Assembly (NCBI GenBank): GCA_958439205.1
Contig: OY288189.1
Coordinates: 2,619,001-2,683,000 of the forward strand
Direction: 5' to 3'
Source of the DNA: an uncultured Allorhizobium sp.
GTDB lineage: Bacteria > Pseudomonadota > Alphaproteobacteria > Rhizobiales > Rhizobiaceae
DNA length: 64,000 nt
Shown in pieces: positions 7,669-17,716 of the stretch; position 1 is the stretch's first letter; every line of letters begins with the position of its first letter. The notes under the pieces are model-generated. The model worked only from the letters and a program-made list of their open reading frames with translations, did not search any database and was not told the DNA's origin. Made by a program: the position numbers and the translations under genes.

Positions 7669-9867
7669 TCAGGCTGCGCGGCGCATCCGCGTCTGTTGCG
7701 GCAGGATGAATCGGCGCACCAGCGTCTGAAGACGGTCCGATTCGTTCGCCAGCGAGCCGACGGAGGCGGTTGTTTCCTCAACCATGGCGGCGTTGCGCTG
7801 GGTTGTCTGATCCAACTCGTTTATGGCGGAATTGACTTCGGCAAGCCCGGTGAACTGCTCGCGCGACGAGGTGGAGATCGATTCCATGTGCTCGTTGATC
7901 TGGCCGATATAGTCGGAGATCTCGGTCAGGGAATTGCCCGTCTGACGGACAAGATCAACGCCCTCGCCAATCTGCTTGCCGGAGGTGGTGATCAGCGCCT
8001 TGATTTCCTTCGCCGCATTGGCTGAGCGCTGGGCCAGTTCTCGTACTTCCTGAGCGACAACCGCAAAGCCCTTGCCCGCTTCGCCGGCACGTGCCGCCTC
8101 GACGCCGGCATTGAGCGCAAGCAGGTTCGTCTGGAAGGCGATCTCGTCGATCACGCCGATAATGCTCGAGATTTTGGAGGAGCTAGCCTCAATTGCCTTC
8201 ATGGCGTCTTCCGCCTTGGTGACGATGACGCCTGAGCGGCTGGCGTCGTCATTGGCTTCGCGCGCAACGCGGCGGGCTTCTTCCGTGAGCTGCGACGCGC
8301 TCTTTACGTTGGTCGTGATCTGCTCAATCGCAGCGGCGGTTTGCTCCAGGGCTGTTGCCTGTTGCTCTGTGCGTTTGGAAAGGTCGTTCGCACCCTCGTT
8401 GATCGAACTTGCGCCTTCATCAATGGAGGCGACGCCGTCAATGATCGCGATCAGTGTTTCGGCCAATTGCGCGACCGAATGGTTGAAGTCATGGCGCAGC
8501 GCTTCGAAATCCGGCGCGAAGGGCTCTGTCAGGCTGAAGGCGAGGTCGCCCGAGGACAGGCGTTTCAGACCTGCGGCGAGGCCCGATGTGGCAATGCGAA
8601 GCTTCTCCGCGGCTTCCGCCTCCGCCAATGCCTGAGCGTGCTGACGTTCCTGCTCCATCCGTTCGCGTGCTTCGCCTGCTTCCTGCTCCAGTTGCTGATT
8701 GCGGATGGCTGCCTGCTGGAATACGGCGATGGAGCCTGCCATCGCACCGATCTCGTCCTGCCGCTGCGTGAAGGGTATGGTGACGCCATAATCGCCTGCT
8801 GCGAGCCGGTTCATGACGGTCGTCATGGTTGAAATCGGGCCGATGAAGCGGGTTGCCGCTATGGCGGCGAGTGCCATGGCCACGAGGGCGACGATTGCGC
8901 CGAACACCAACATCTTGTTTCTGGCGTCGTGCGCGGCCACGACCATATCTGCACTCGGGGCAGACAGCATCAGTGTCCATTGCTCATCCAGACCGGGAAA
9001 GCTGATCTTCACGGAGGCATGGTAGATGCCGTTCTCATCCGTGATGTCAGCGATATTGGCGGCCGATGCCTTCTGTCCCAGGCTGAGGAAAGTGCTGTCT
9101 TCCGCAGATTTTGCCAGCAGTGCTTTGTCTGTATGCGCCAGCCACAGGCCGGAAGCATCGGCCAGATAGACCGCACCGGTGCCGAATGGCTTCAATTCTC
9201 CCACTCGGCGTGAAATGTCGCTCAGGTTAAAGTCCGTGCCGGCAAGGCCGATCAACTCGTCGCCCCGCCGAATAGGCGAGGTGATCGTGGTGATCATCGT
9301 CTCGACATTTTCAATCAGGTCCGTATAGGCTGGGGTAATCAGCGGTTTGCCCGCTTTCATCGGTTCCTGGTACCAGATTTTCGCCGCCTCGTCGGCCATA
9401 TCCAGCTTTTCGATTTCGACGCCCTGTCCACCCGTGCGGTAGAGATAGGTCGCGAAGCGACCGCTGCGCAGCTCGGAATTGGGGTGATTGACGAACTTCT
9501 CGTCCTTTCCGTCCAGCTTCTGTGGTTCGAAGACGAGGCTCACGCCGAGCAAGCCTTTTTCCGCGTTGACGGCACGATCGAGAATATCGCCCAGCAAGTC
9601 GCGGTTCGGCTTATCCGTCGCAGCCACGGCTTCCGCAGCGTGACTGACCCCTTGCAAAACTGCTGAGGTGCGGGAGATGTCGGCGCGGATGTCGTTGGCA
9701 TATTGCAGCAGAAGCCCGCGGGCAGACTTTTCGGCTTCCTGCTTCATGGCGCTTTCCATGAAGGCGGCACCGACGAGCGCAACGGCGGTCAAGCCTAAGG
9801 TGAAGCCAACCACAGCCAGAACAGTGAAGCGGCCGCGCAACGAGCGAAACAGATAGTCCAAAATCAT
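7669..9867 (-). CDS. Methyl-accepting chemotaxis protein (Cache sensor, HAMP)
   Basis: A 732-residue transmembrane chemoreceptor. TM1 lies near residues 12-35, a large periplasmic Cache-type ligand domain spans about 40-300 (with the 'SLVFEPQ' and '[18 protein letters not shown]' elements typical of dCache_1), TM2 about 310-335, then HAMP segments and the cytoplasmic signalling domain with the hairpin tip '[20 protein letters not shown]'. It would report ligand binding to CheA/CheW; the ligand is unknown, though this Cache class often binds amino acids or organic acids. No C-terminal CheR-tethering pentapeptide is visible. The start at 9867 is preferred over the in-frame ATG at 9876 because GGGATGAG is correctly spaced for it. 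Confidence 0.9.
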   Translation of the reverse strand: MILDYLFRSLRGRFTVLAVVGFTLGLTAVALVGAAFMESAMKQEAEKSARGLLLQYANDIRADISRTSAVLQGVSHAAEAVAATDKPNRDLLGDILDRAVNAEKGLLGVSLVFEPQKLDGKDEKFVNHPNSELRSGRFATYLYRTGGQGVEIEKLDMADEAAKIWYQEPMKAGKPLITPAYTDLIENVETMITTITSPIRRGDELIGLAGTDFNLSDISRRVGELKPFGTGAVYLADASGLWLAHTDKALLAKSAEDSTFLSLGQKASAANIADITDENGIYHASVKISFPGLDEQWTLMLSAPSADMVVAAHDARNKMLVFGAIVALVAMALAAIAATRFIGPISTMTTVMNRLAAGDYGVTIPFTQRQDEIGAMAGSIAVFQQAAIRNQQLEQEAGEARERMEQERQHAQALAEAEAAEKLRIATSGLAAGLKRLSSGDLAFSLTEPFAPDFEALRHDFNHSVAQLAETLIAIIDGVASIDEGASSINEGANDLSKRTEQQATALEQTAAAIEQITTNVKSASQLTEEARRVAREANDDASRSGVIVTKAEDAMKAIEASSSKISSIIGVIDEIAFQTNLLALNAGVEAARAGEAGKGFAVVAQEVRELAQRSANAAKEIKALITTSGKQIGEGVDLVRQTGNSLTEISDYIGQINEHMESISTSSREQFTGLAEVNSAINELDQTTQRNAAMVEETTASVGSLANESDRLQTLVRRFILPQQTRMRRAA

Positions 9868-10066
9868 TAATCTCATCCCGACGAAGAATGCTGTTCAGAA
9901 ATACAGTCTTCGTTGGGTAGAGAGAAAAGATTGAGAATAAGTCAAAATCACTTTAAGTTCTTAAAAGCTACGTGAGTACGCGAATTTTCATAAATTATAC
10001 ATTAGAAAAATACACCTTCGACTGAGATGTGAATAATAGTCGCCCTTTCACAAGGCGTTTGTACTT

Positions 10067-11302
10067 TCAGGACGCCCGTTCTTCCCAGACCTTCACCAGT
10101 GCGACAATCGTCTCGACCGCCTTTTCCATATCCTGAACGCTCACCCATTCGAGCGGCGAGTGATAGGCATGGCCGCCGGTGTAGATGTTGGGGCAGGGCA
10201 GACCCATAAAGGATAGGCGCGAGCCGTCGGTGCCGCCACGGATGCTGTGGCGCACGGGTTCGAGACCGACGCGGCGGACGGCTTCGTCGAGGTTGTCCAT
10301 GATCTCCGGATGGCGATCGAGGACCTCCTTCATGTTGCGATACTGGTGCTTCACCGTGAAGCTATGTGTCGAGCCGGGATAGGTGGCCATGACCTCATGG
10401 GTGATCTGCTGCAGCAGATCTTCCTTTTCCTTCAGGCCGGCTTCGGTGAAGTCGCGGATGATAAGCTGAAGCTTGGCGGCGTCCATGCTGCCCGAGATGT
10501 CGACGGGGTGGATGAAGCCCTGACGGCCCTCCGTGGTCTCCGGCGCGATGTCGCGGGGCAGGCGGGCGACGATGTCGCTCGCGGCCTTGATCGCATTCTC
10601 CATCTTGCCCTTGGCATAACCCGGATGCATGGCGACGCCCGTGATCTCGATGGTTACGCCGTCTGCCGAGAATGTCTCGTTCTCGATCTCGCCGACGGTC
10701 GAGCCGTCAAGCGTGTAGGCGAAGCGGGCGCTGAGCTTTGCGAGATCTACCTTGTCGGCGCCGCGCCCGATTTCTTCGTCGGTCGTGAAGAGGATCTTGA
10801 TGGTGCCATGCGGAATGTGCGGGTTCGCCATGAGATGGGCGGCGGCCGTCATGATCTCGGCGACACCTGCCTTGTCGTCGGCGCCAAGCAGGGTGGTGCC
10901 GTCCGTCGTGACGATGTCGTTGCCGATCTGGTTGTTCAGCTGCGGATGGGATGCGACGCGGATCACCTGGCTCTTGTCGCCCACAAGCGTGATGTCGCCA
11001 CCCTGGTAGTTGCGGACCAGCTGCGGTTTGACATTGGTGCCGGTGAAGTCAGGGGCCGTGTCCATGTGGCTGCAGAAGCAGATGACGGGCACGTCCTTGG
11101 CCGTATTGGCCGGGATCGTCGCATAGACATTGCCGTGTTCGTCGAGATGGGCGTCGGTCAGACCGAGCGCCAGGAGTTCGGCGACCAGCACGCGTCCGAG
11201 ATCCTTCTGCTTTTCCGTCGACGGCTGCGCGTCGGAGGCCGGATCAGACTGCGTGTCGATGACGACATAGCGGAGGAAGCGGTCGAGAACGGTCTCGGTC
11301 AT
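10067..11302 (-). CDS. pepT: Peptidase T (tripeptide aminopeptidase)
   Basis: A 411-residue M20B metallopeptidase that releases the N-terminal residue of tripeptides in the cytoplasm. The two-zinc site is complete: 'SHMDTAPD' (His79, Asp81), 'GADDKAG' (Asp142 bridging), the general base and ligand pair in 'TTDEEIGRG' (Glu176-Glu177), 'TLDG' (Asp199) and the late His in 'GGHAYHSP'. The internal dimerisation domain lies between about 205 and 320. The start at 11302 (MTETVLDRFLRY) fits the family; an upstream in-frame codon would add 11 residues. It follows the carboxypeptidase gene after 29 bases on the same strand, so the two are likely one transcript. Confidence 0.94.
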   Translation of the reverse strand: MTETVLDRFLRYVVIDTQSDPASDAQPSTEKQKDLGRVLVAELLALGLTDAHLDEHGNVYATIPANTAKDVPVICFCSHMDTAPDFTGTNVKPQLVRNYQGGDITLVGDKSQVIRVASHPQLNNQIGNDIVTTDGTTLLGADDKAGVAEIMTAAAHLMANPHIPHGTIKILFTTDEEIGRGADKVDLAKLSARFAYTLDGSTVGEIENETFSADGVTIEITGVAMHPGYAKGKMENAIKAASDIVARLPRDIAPETTEGRQGFIHPVDISGSMDAAKLQLIIRDFTEAGLKEKEDLLQQITHEVMATYPGSTHSFTVKHQYRNMKEVLDRHPEIMDNLDEAVRRVGLEPVRHSIRGGTDGSRLSFMGLPCPNIYTGGHAYHSPLEWVSVQDMEKAVETIVALVKVWEERAS

Positions 11303-11331
11303 GGGGTAGGCCTTTCCTGGTATTCCTGCGA

Positions 11332-12162
11332 TCACTGACTGACTTTGGTGCCCAGATGGCGGTCAAAGAGCGTGATCATTTCCTGCGTCCGGGCATTCGC
11401 GCTCTCGGCACCCAGCACCACGCCGATCAGGCGACGATTGCCGTTGCTGGCCGAGGTGACGATGTTGTAGCCCGACGCATTGGTGAAGCCGGTCTTGATG
11501 CCCTCGGCGCCGGGATACTGCACCAGAAACGCATTGTGACCGCGAAACTTCATGCTGCGGAAGGTCATGCCGCGCGAGGCGAAGAGTTTGTATTCTTCCG
11601 GAAAGTCACGCAGCAGCGCAAGGCCGAGCCTTGCCATGTCGGTCGCCGTCGTCACTTGACGCGGGTCGGGCAGGCCCGACGGGTTGGTGAAGACGGTGTT
11701 CGTCATGCCGAGTTCGCGGGCTTTCGATGTCATCATCTGACCGAAGGCTTCTTCCGAGCCGCCAAGTGTTTCAGCGACGGCCGTTGCCGCGTCGTTGGTG
11801 GACAGAACGACCATGCCCATGACCGCTTCCTGGACGCTGATCGTATTGCCGGCGCCGACTGCGAACTTGTAGGGCTCCTTGTCATTGGCATTCTTCGAGA
11901 TGACCAGTCGCTGGTCCCAGTCGAAACGGCCGGAATGCAGCGCCTCAAAGGTGAGGTAGAGCGTCATCATCTTGGTCAGCGATGCCGGATACAGAACCTT
12001 GTCGGCGTTTTCCGCTTCCAGGATCGCACCGGTTCCCGCATCGACGAGGATATGGGCGTGGCCGGGTTTCTGGGTCTCTGCAGCTGCCGGGATGACGGTA
12101 GCCAGGAGGCTGAGAAGCAGGGCGGCGAATGACGCCAAGCGGAATGGGGATCGACCAATCAT
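11332..12162 (-). CDS. D-alanyl-D-alanine carboxypeptidase (peptidase S11, DacA/DacF type)
   Basis: A 276-residue periplasmic low-molecular-weight penicillin-binding protein that trims the terminal D-Ala of peptidoglycan stem peptides. A signal peptide covers residues 1-28. The three active-site motifs are present: SxxK in 'ASLTKMM' (Ser61, Lys64), SxN in 'STNDA' (121-123) and KTG in 'IKTGFT' (223-225). It is short: the usual C-terminal beta domain and membrane-anchoring helix are absent, so the enzyme may be soluble in the periplasm. The start at 12162 places the signal peptide at the N-terminus; an upstream in-frame GTG would bury it. It leads pepT in a probable two-gene operon. Confidence 0.9.
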   Translation of the reverse strand: MIGRSPFRLASFAALLLSLLATVIPAAAETQKPGHAHILVDAGTGAILEAENADKVLYPASLTKMMTLYLTFEALHSGRFDWDQRLVISKNANDKEPYKFAVGAGNTISVQEAVMGMVVLSTNDAATAVAETLGGSEEAFGQMMTSKARELGMTNTVFTNPSGLPDPRQVTTATDMARLGLALLRDFPEEYKLFASRGMTFRSMKFRGHNAFLVQYPGAEGIKTGFTNASGYNIVTSASNGNRRLIGVVLGAESANARTQEMITLFDRHLGTKVSQ

Positions 12163-12328
12163 GAAGTAATCTGGACCTGTGCGACGGGATGGGACGTGCC
12201 TTGGATAGACCACTTGCCCCCGTGTGTCAGGGGGTAAGTCTCGGAAGAACCGGATTTGGCACGACTAAAAGGGGTCCGCGATGCCCGGTGGGCTTCGTTG
12301 GGTCGGACGCTGGCGTTGGATTGGCTGT

Positions 12329-13372
12329 TCACTGGCCGGGCTTCAGGTCAGCCGTTTCCTTCAGATAGGCTTCGGAAAAGTCTGTCCGCAGCTCGATGCA
12401 GACCGGCAAGTGGTCCGAGATCTCGTGCGTGCGCCAGGTAGAGAAGGCCTTCTCCGTCTGCGGATAGGTCCCCGCAGGCAGGGCTGCAACAGCGGGATCG
12501 GAAGCCATGGCCGCATAGCTGGCCGCCTCGGACACTATGTAGACTGCCTCGTGCCAGGGTATGATGTCGCCCCGTAGCAGGTTTTCGCTGTCCAGGGGGC
12601 CGGTAAAGGCGATCTGGTCGTAGGCTTTCTTTCCATCGAGCGAGGACGGCGGCAGTGGCGAGACGCTGAACCCATTGTCGAGGAGCGCTTTCCCGCCCGG
12701 GTCCTTGAGATCGACGATATTCATGTCGCCGAGCATGATATGGACTTCGTCTGTGGCCTTCGCACGCTTGGTGAGTTCGGCGGCGATGACGCGGATCTCG
12801 TCCTCTCGCAGCGGGCGGTTCTCCTTTTCCTCGAACACGATATGGGTCGAACAGAGGGTGAAGCGGAACCACCCGGCCTGAAAGGCTGCGAAGAAGGGTG
12901 TGCGTCCGATCTGCTCATCACCGGGCAGGGCGCCCTTGGGGAAAACCATTTCCCCGATCAGATTGCGGAAGAAGACGCGATTGCGATTGTAGGCAAAGGC
13001 CATGCGCTCGTAATTGCCGCGCCCTGAACCAGAGCTGTCATTGATGAAATAGGTCCAGTTGGGCCCGAGCAGCCGCATGAGGCGCTCCATTGAGGCAATG
13101 TCCTTGACCTCCTGGATGGCGCAGATGTCGAAATGGTCGATGATTTCGGCAATATAATGCATGCTTTCGTTGAGGCGCAGCCGACCGCCGTCGAAGTGAC
13201 GAATGTTCCACGATCCGATGATCAGCGAATTGGGTCGGCGCGCCGTGGTGATCCTGGTGTTGAGGAGCGCGCGCAGCCGAAGAATGCGCTCGGCGATCCA
13301 GCCGGCCTGGCCTGGACGGTCCTTTCCGCGGGGATAGGTCCGTTCGTCGCGCAATGTCTTGTAAAATGCCAT
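12329..13372 (-). CDS. Endonuclease/exonuclease/phosphatase family protein
   Basis: A 347-residue member of the EEP superfamily (Mg-dependent phosphodiesterases such as DNase I, ExoIII and inositol phosphatases). Landmarks are 'GSWNIRHFDGG' near residue 54, 'AIQEVKDI' (metal-binding Glu) near 83, 'MLGDMNIVDL' (catalytic Asp/Asn) near 214, and 'ISDHLPVC' (His/Asp pair) near 327. No signal peptide is seen, so it should be cytosolic; the substrate, DNA or a small phosphoester, is not decided by sequence. The start 'MAFYKTLRDERTY' at 13372 is chosen over an in-frame ATG at 13477, which lies in the region preceding rpsD. It is transcribed away from rpsD. Confidence 0.8.
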   Translation of the reverse strand: MAFYKTLRDERTYPRGKDRPGQAGWIAERILRLRALLNTRITTARRPNSLIIGSWNIRHFDGGRLRLNESMHYIAEIIDHFDICAIQEVKDIASMERLMRLLGPNWTYFINDSSGSGRGNYERMAFAYNRNRVFFRNLIGEMVFPKGALPGDEQIGRTPFFAAFQAGWFRFTLCSTHIVFEEKENRPLREDEIRVIAAELTKRAKATDEVHIMLGDMNIVDLKDPGGKALLDNGFSVSPLPPSSLDGKKAYDQIAFTGPLDSENLLRGDIIPWHEAVYIVSEAASYAAMASDPAVAALPAGTYPQTEKAFSTWRTHEISDHLPVCIELRTDFSEAYLKETADLKPGQ

Positions 13373-13529
13373 GATGCCCCTCCATCGTGCTAGAAAGCCG
13401 CTGTAGTCCCATCTTGCTTCAGTGAGTAAAGCGCGAATTGGATTGTGTATCAATGGTTGTGTTTTGGTCCAAGCCATCGACCATGCTGTGTGATGGAACC
13501 TGGCCTGTCATCAAAACGTCGCCTTGCGC

Positions 13530-13558
13530 TTGACTTGTCCGTCTCTTGCCACTAATGA
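13530..13558 (+). promoter_or_regulatory. Sigma-70-type promoter of rpsD
   Basis: TTGACT (13530-13535) and TAATGA (13553-13558) are separated by exactly 17 bases, the best housekeeping promoter match in this gap. Transcription would begin near 13565, giving rpsD a leader of about 170 nt. Confidence 0.65.
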
Positions 13559-13567
13559 CCCCACCAA

Positions 13568-13708
13568 CGCCGGGCCGAAATGCCCGGTGTTTGTTTTGAC
13601 ATGTCCCGTGGTTTTCTCCGTTCGCTGACGTGAGAAGCCTGTCAGAACCTCTCAGAAGGAGGTTCAGAGGAGGGCGTGTTTCCTTAAGCGGTTTGGCAAC
13701 AAACCGCT
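13568..13708 (+). promoter_or_regulatory. Structured 5' leader of rpsD (three hairpins)
   Basis: Three inverted repeats fill the untranslated leader: GCCGGGC/GCCCGGT at 13569-13575 and 13582-13588, followed by a T-rich stretch; GAACCTC/GAGGTTC at 13645-13651 and 13659-13665; and AGCGGTTT/AAACCGCT at 13687-13694 and 13701-13708, ending 12 bases before the GAAGGA ribosome binding site. Ribosomal protein S4 is a known autogenous regulator in other bacteria, so an S4-binding leader is a reasonable inference, but I cannot match this to a described element. Together with the promoter this accounts for most of the 361-base gap between the two divergent genes. Confidence 0.45.
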
Positions 13709-13733
13709 CTAACCTGTTGAGAAGGAAATACGG

Positions 13734-14351
13734 ATGAGCAAGCGCGCATCTTCCAAGTATAAAATTGACCGCCGTATGGGCGAGAACATCTGGGGTCGTC
13801 CGAAGTCCCCGGTAAACCGCCGCGAATACGGCCCGGGCCAGCACGGCCAGCGCCGCAAGGGCAAGCTTTCCGACTTCGGCGTGCAGCTGCGCGCCAAGCA
13901 GAAGCTGAAGGGCTACTACGGCGACATCCGCGAGAAGCAGTTCCGCGCCACCTACGACGAAGCAAACCGTCGCAAGGGTGATACCGGTGAAAACCTGATC
14001 GGCCTGCTCGAGTCGCGTCTGGACGCCATCGTTTACCGCGCCAAGTTCGTACCGACGGTCTTCGCTGCCCGCCAGTTCGTCAACCATGGCCACGTCACGG
14101 TGAACGGCGTTCGCGTCAACATCGGTTCGTACCGCTGCAAGGCTGGCGACGTCATCGAAGTTCGCCAGAAGTCGAAGCAGATGGTCACCGTTCTGGAATC
14201 CGTATCGCTCGCCGAGCGTGACGTTCCTGACTACATCGAAGTCGACCACAACAAGATGGTTGCCACCTTCGTTCGCGTTCCTGGCCTGTCGGATGTTCCG
14301 TACCCGGTCATCATGGAACCGAACCTGGTCGTCGAATTCTACTCGCGCTAA
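13734..14351 (+). CDS. rpsD: 30S ribosomal protein S4
   Basis: A 205-residue S4 protein, the 16S rRNA-binding primary assembly protein of the small subunit body. It begins [20 protein letters not shown] and carries the S4 RNA-binding domain near residues 94-155 ('[19 protein letters not shown]'). The N-terminus lacks the zinc-binding cysteines of the C+ form. In many bacteria rpsD is in the alpha operon with rpsM-rpsK-rpoA; here it stands alone with its own promoter and a strong terminator, as is usual in Rhizobiales. GAAGGA lies 7 bases before the ATG. Its codon use is strongly biased towards preferred codons, as expected of a highly expressed gene. Confidence 0.97.
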   Translation: MSKRASSKYKIDRRMGENIWGRPKSPVNRREYGPGQHGQRRKGKLSDFGVQLRAKQKLKGYYGDIREKQFRATYDEANRRKGDTGENLIGLLESRLDAIVYRAKFVPTVFAARQFVNHGHVTVNGVRVNIGSYRCKAGDVIEVRQKSKQMVTVLESVSLAERDVPDYIEVDHNKMVATFVRVPGLSDVPYPVIMEPNLVVEFYSR

Positions 14352-14376
14352 TTGCTCGCGAGACGGATTTGTGGAA

Positions 14377-14401
14377 AGCCGCCCTTCGGGGCGGCTTTTT
14401 C
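14377..14401 (+). terminator. Rho-independent terminator after rpsD
   Basis: AGCCGCCC (14377-14384), a TTCG tetraloop and GGGCGGCT (14389-14396) are followed by a T run: an ideal intrinsic terminator, 26 bases past the rpsD stop. Confidence 0.92.
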
Positions 14402-14464
14402 TGTTTGCAGTGCAGCGCTGCCTGGGGAAGATGATGCGGCACAAACGCGGTTGAAGGAAACGAG

Positions 14465-15391
14465 ATGGATCTGCAGCTGATCGCCGACGAGATCGTCACT
14501 GCGCTCGAGCCGCGCCTCGGGGAGGGCAAGGTCGCCGACTACATTCCGGAGCTCGCCCGGGTGGAGCCGAAGCAGTTCGGCATCGCGATCACCACCGTCG
14601 ACGGCCAGACCTTCAAGGCGGGCCATGCTGATACGGCCTTCTCGATCCAGAGTATCTCCAAGGTCTTCATGCTGACGCTGGCGCTCGGCAAGGCGGGCGA
14701 ATCGATCTGGAAGCGGGTCGGCCGCGAACCCTCCGGCTCCTCCTTCAACTCCATCGTGCAGCTCGAGCACGAGCATGGCATTCCGCGCAATCCCTTCATC
14801 AATGCCGGTGCGATTGTCGTCACCGACATGGTCCTGGCAGGGCACAAGCCGCGCGAGGCGATTGGCGAATATCTGCGCTTCATGCGCTATCTCGCCGATG
14901 ACGAGACATTGTCGATCGACGAGAAGGTCGCGCAGTCGGAGCAGCGCACGGGTTACCGCAATTTCGCGCTGGCCAACTTCATGCGTGGCTTCGGCAATCT
15001 CGATCATCCGGTCGAACACACGCTCGGCGTTTACTTCCACCAATGCGCGCTGGCGCTGTCATGCGTCCAGCTTTCCCATGCGGGCCTGTTCCTCGCCAAC
15101 AGGGGTACCAATCCGCTGACGGGCTTCTCGGTCGTCTCGCCGAAGCGGGCGCGCCGCATCAATGCCTTGATGCTGATGTGCGGGCATTATGATGGTTCGG
15201 GCGATTTCGCCTATCAGGTCGGCCTGCCGGGCAAGTCCGGCGTCGGTGGCGGCATCCTGGCGGTGGCGCCGGGCAAGGCCTCGATTGCGGTGTGGTCGCC
15301 CGGCCTCAACAAGGTCGGCAATTCGGCGCTCGGTTCGGCCGCACTCGAAATGCTGGCTACCCGAACCGGGTGGTCCGTCTTCGGGACTTGA
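14465..15391 (+). CDS. glsA: Glutaminase (GlsA type)
   Basis: A 308-residue cytosolic glutaminase of the serine-dependent beta-lactamase-like fold, hydrolysing glutamine to glutamate and ammonia. The catalytic SxxK is 'SIQSISK' near residues 60-66, with 'EPSGSSFNS' and 'NPFINAGAI' as substrate-binding loops, the second-region Tyr in '[10 protein letters not shown]', and the glycine-rich '[15 protein letters not shown]' near 255-269. Length and motifs are typical of the bacterial enzyme. ATG 14465 has GAAGGAAA 8 bases upstream. ttcA follows 58 bases downstream on the same strand and may be cotranscribed. Confidence 0.95.
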   Translation: MDLQLIADEIVTALEPRLGEGKVADYIPELARVEPKQFGIAITTVDGQTFKAGHADTAFSIQSISKVFMLTLALGKAGESIWKRVGREPSGSSFNSIVQLEHEHGIPRNPFINAGAIVVTDMVLAGHKPREAIGEYLRFMRYLADDETLSIDEKVAQSEQRTGYRNFALANFMRGFGNLDHPVEHTLGVYFHQCALALSCVQLSHAGLFLANRGTNPLTGFSVVSPKRARRINALMLMCGHYDGSGDFAYQVGLPGKSGVGGGILAVAPGKASIAVWSPGLNKVGNSALGSAALEMLATRTGWSVFGT

Positions 15392-15449
15392 TCTTCAGGG
15401 CCGCAACAGGCATTGCAAGGCGGAATTGCCGCCGAGGCCGGAGCCGCAG

Positions 15450-16337
15450 ATGAACCTCGTCAACACGATTGATAGCCAGAATTCCGCCGCGCTCGACGGC
15501 GAGGACGAGCTCGACCTGTCGACCGTGCATCCTGTCTTTGCGAATGCGCCGCGCTCCGTGTCGTTCAACAAGCTGCGCAAGCGGCTCATCCGTCAGGTGC
15601 GCCAGGCGCTCACCGATTTCGATATGCTGAAGGGCCAGCAACGCTGGCTGGTCGGTCTCTCCGGCGGAAAGGACAGCTACGGCCTGCTCGCCATCCTGCT
15701 CGATCTGCAGTGGCGCGGTCTGCTGCCGGTCGAACTTGTCGCCTGCAATCTCGATCAGGGTCAGCCGAATTTTCCCAAACACGTCTTGCCGGAATATCTC
15801 GCCTCGATCGGGGTGAAGCACCGGATCGAATATCGCGACACCTATTCGATCGTGAAGGAAAAAGTGCCAAGCGGCGGCACCTATTGCTCGCTCTGTTCGC
15901 GGCTGCGTCGTGGCAACCTCTACCGGATCGCGCGGGAGGAGGGCTGTGATGCCCTGGTGCTCGGCCATCACCGCGAGGATATCCTCGAAACCTTCTTCAT
16001 GAACTTCTTCCATGGCGGCCGGCTCTCGGCCATGCCGGCGAAGCTGCTTAACGACGAGAAGGATCTCTTCGTGATGCGCCCGCTCGCCTATGCCGCTGAA
16101 GAGGATATGGCGCGCTTTGCCCAGGCCATGCAGTTCCCCATCATCCCTTGCGACCTTTGCGGCTCTCAGGACGGGCTTCAGCGCAATGCGATGAAGGAGA
16201 TGCTGGCCGGGATCGAATCAAAGATGCCGGGCCGCAAGGATGCGATGCTGAGAGCACTCGCCCACGTCGATCCGTCGCATCTCATGGACCCCAAGCTCTT
16301 CGATTTTGCCGGGCTGATGGCAACGAAGGCCGGTTAA
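15450..16337 (+). CDS. ttcA: tRNA 2-thiocytidine synthetase TtcA
   Basis: A 295-residue PP-loop ATPase that thiolates cytidine 32 of certain tRNAs using a [4Fe-4S] cluster. The PP-loop 'SGGKDS' is at residues 71-76, and the paired CxxC motifs 'CSLC' (146-149) and 'CDLC' (234-237) are intact, as required for the cluster. '[12 protein letters not shown]' is the conserved adenylation motif. ATG 15450 starts the family-typical N-terminus. It sits near a second tRNA-modifying enzyme of the window, the TrmJ-like gene at 1084, whose predicted target is also nucleotide 32. Confidence 0.94.
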   Translation: MNLVNTIDSQNSAALDGEDELDLSTVHPVFANAPRSVSFNKLRKRLIRQVRQALTDFDMLKGQQRWLVGLSGGKDSYGLLAILLDLQWRGLLPVELVACNLDQGQPNFPKHVLPEYLASIGVKHRIEYRDTYSIVKEKVPSGGTYCSLCSRLRRGNLYRIAREEGCDALVLGHHREDILETFFMNFFHGGRLSAMPAKLLNDEKDLFVMRPLAYAAEEDMARFAQAMQFPIIPCDLCGSQDGLQRNAMKEMLAGIESKMPGRKDAMLRALAHVDPSHLMDPKLFDFAGLMATKAG

Positions 16338-16510
16338 GCGCTGCACTGCACCCATTGTTGCGGTCTTGCTTGTAAAGACACGGGAAAAATCGACGCAATC
16401 CTGCTGTAAGGGGTTCCAAGGCTGGACTGCGCATGAGGCATCTTGCACATTGCGCGCGGACAGGGACGGCGAGCAGTGCTTTGCGGCTCCGGTAATGTGT
16501 GGGAGTAGGA

Positions 16511-17716
16511 ATGTCTGAGGTCGCTCAGCCTTCGGTGTCGAGGCGTGCCGTGTTTCTCGTCGGAGGGTATGAACGCAACGACGCTGCCGGCTTCTTCCGG
16601 CGCATCGGTCGCGAGATGGACCGTTTCCGCAAATGCTGGTCCGTCAACGCGGCGCTTGGAACGCCGGTCGAGGCGTCCAAAGGGGCTGCGACGACCGCAT
16701 CCGTCGACTATCGCGGCCCGGATGGCGCCTGCCGGTCCGATATCACCTTTCTCAGCTTTGATGACATCGTGAAGCAAGACGGCGCCAGACCTTTCGTGGT
16801 GAGGCTCGGCGCCTATCTGTTGGCCTTCTTCGACTATGTCTTCAGCGGCACCATGTTCCGTTTCTTTGCAACGAACTGGCGTTTCGCTCTCTATTTCCTC
16901 TATCCCTTCGTGATGCTGGTGTTCTTTGCCTGGCTGGGCACCATCGCCTATCGGCTCACGGGTGCCTTGCCGCTTCCCGGTGGCCCCGTAATTCCGGCAC
17001 TGGTCGGGGCTTGCGTCGCCTATGTCGTTGGCCGCTTCATCGGTCAGCGCTACTTCGTCTTCCATCTGATGGATCTCTGGTCGTTCAGCCGGGAGCACCT
17101 GCATTGCCGCCGTCCGGAAATGGATGCCCGCATTGACGTCTGGGCCTCGCTGATCGGTGAGCGGACCTCGGCGGCTGACTATGATGAAGTCCTCCTTGTC
17201 GGACATTCGACCGGTGGCGCGCTGATCCTCGATGTCGCGCACAAGGTTGCGGAACGACTGGTTGCCGATGGGCGGCCGGTCAACTTCAAGCTTGTCACGG
17301 TTGGCTCGACCTCGCTGAAGGTCGCGCTGCATCCGGCCGCAAAGCGAGCGCGAGACCGGCTTCAGGCTCTGTCCGGCTATCCCGGCATACGCTGGACCGA
17401 GTTCCAGGCGCTGACCGACATCATCAACTTCTACAAGTGCGATCCTTATACGCGTGCTGGCCTCACGCATCAGCGCGCAGACCAGTTCCCACGGCAGTAT
17501 CAGGTCCGCATCCGCGACATGCTGGAACGCGATGCCTACAAACGCGTGAAGAAGAACTTCTTCCGGGTTCACTATCAGTTTATCTCGGCGAACAGCCGGC
17601 GCTATTTCTATGATTTCTTCATGATCTGCTGTGGCACGCGACCGATCGAGGCCGTAAGAGGCGATACTCTGCCGCTTGCGGTGGAGGCAGGCAAAACGGC
17701 AGAGGCAGTGTCATGA
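16511..17716 (+). CDS. Membrane-anchored alpha/beta-hydrolase-like protein (paralogue A)
   Basis: I know no named family for this 401-residue protein. An N-terminal strand ('RAVFLVGGY') is followed by a soluble part, two or three hydrophobic helices (about residues 125-148 and 158-175) and a hydrolase-like core with the nucleophile elbow 'LLVGHSTGGA' (Ser233). Candidate Asp303 ('ALTDIINFYKC') and His354 ('FRVHYQFI') would complete a triad. It is clearly related to the protein at 22224-23378: both share a 'WRFxLxFLxPF' helix, the elbow, an 'LTDxIxxYKC' motif and a final 'F-R-x-H' motif. ATG 16511 has GGGAGTAGGA directly before it. Its stop overlaps the next gene's start by ATGA, so the two are translationally coupled. 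Confidence 0.7.
   Translation: MSEVAQPSVSRRAVFLVGGYERNDAAGFFRRIGREMDRFRKCWSVNAALGTPVEASKGAATTASVDYRGPDGACRSDITFLSFDDIVKQDGARPFVVRLGAYLLAFFDYVFSGTMFRFFATNWRFALYFLYPFVMLVFFAWLGTIAYRLTGALPLPGGPVIPALVGACVAYVVGRFIGQRYFVFHLMDLWSFSREHLHCRRPEMDARIDVWASLIGERTSAADYDEVLLVGHSTGGALILDVAHKVAERLVADGRPVNFKLVTVGSTSLKVALHPAAKRARDRLQALSGYPGIRWTEFQALTDIINFYKCDPYTRAGLTHQRADQFPRQYQVRIRDMLERDAYKRVKKNFFRVHYQFISANSRRYFYDFFMICCGTRPIEAVRGDTLPLAVEAGKTAEAVS

Noticed and set aside
10247..11338. A 363-codon plus-strand frame opposite pepT.
   Set aside because: PepT has every zinc ligand; the opposite frame is a compositional shadow.
12213..12238. An inverted repeat CTTGCCCCC/GGGGGTAAG between the carboxypeptidase and endonuclease-like genes.
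   Set aside because: It lies where a terminator or leader element could be, but there is no U-tract and no regulator context, so no function is assigned.
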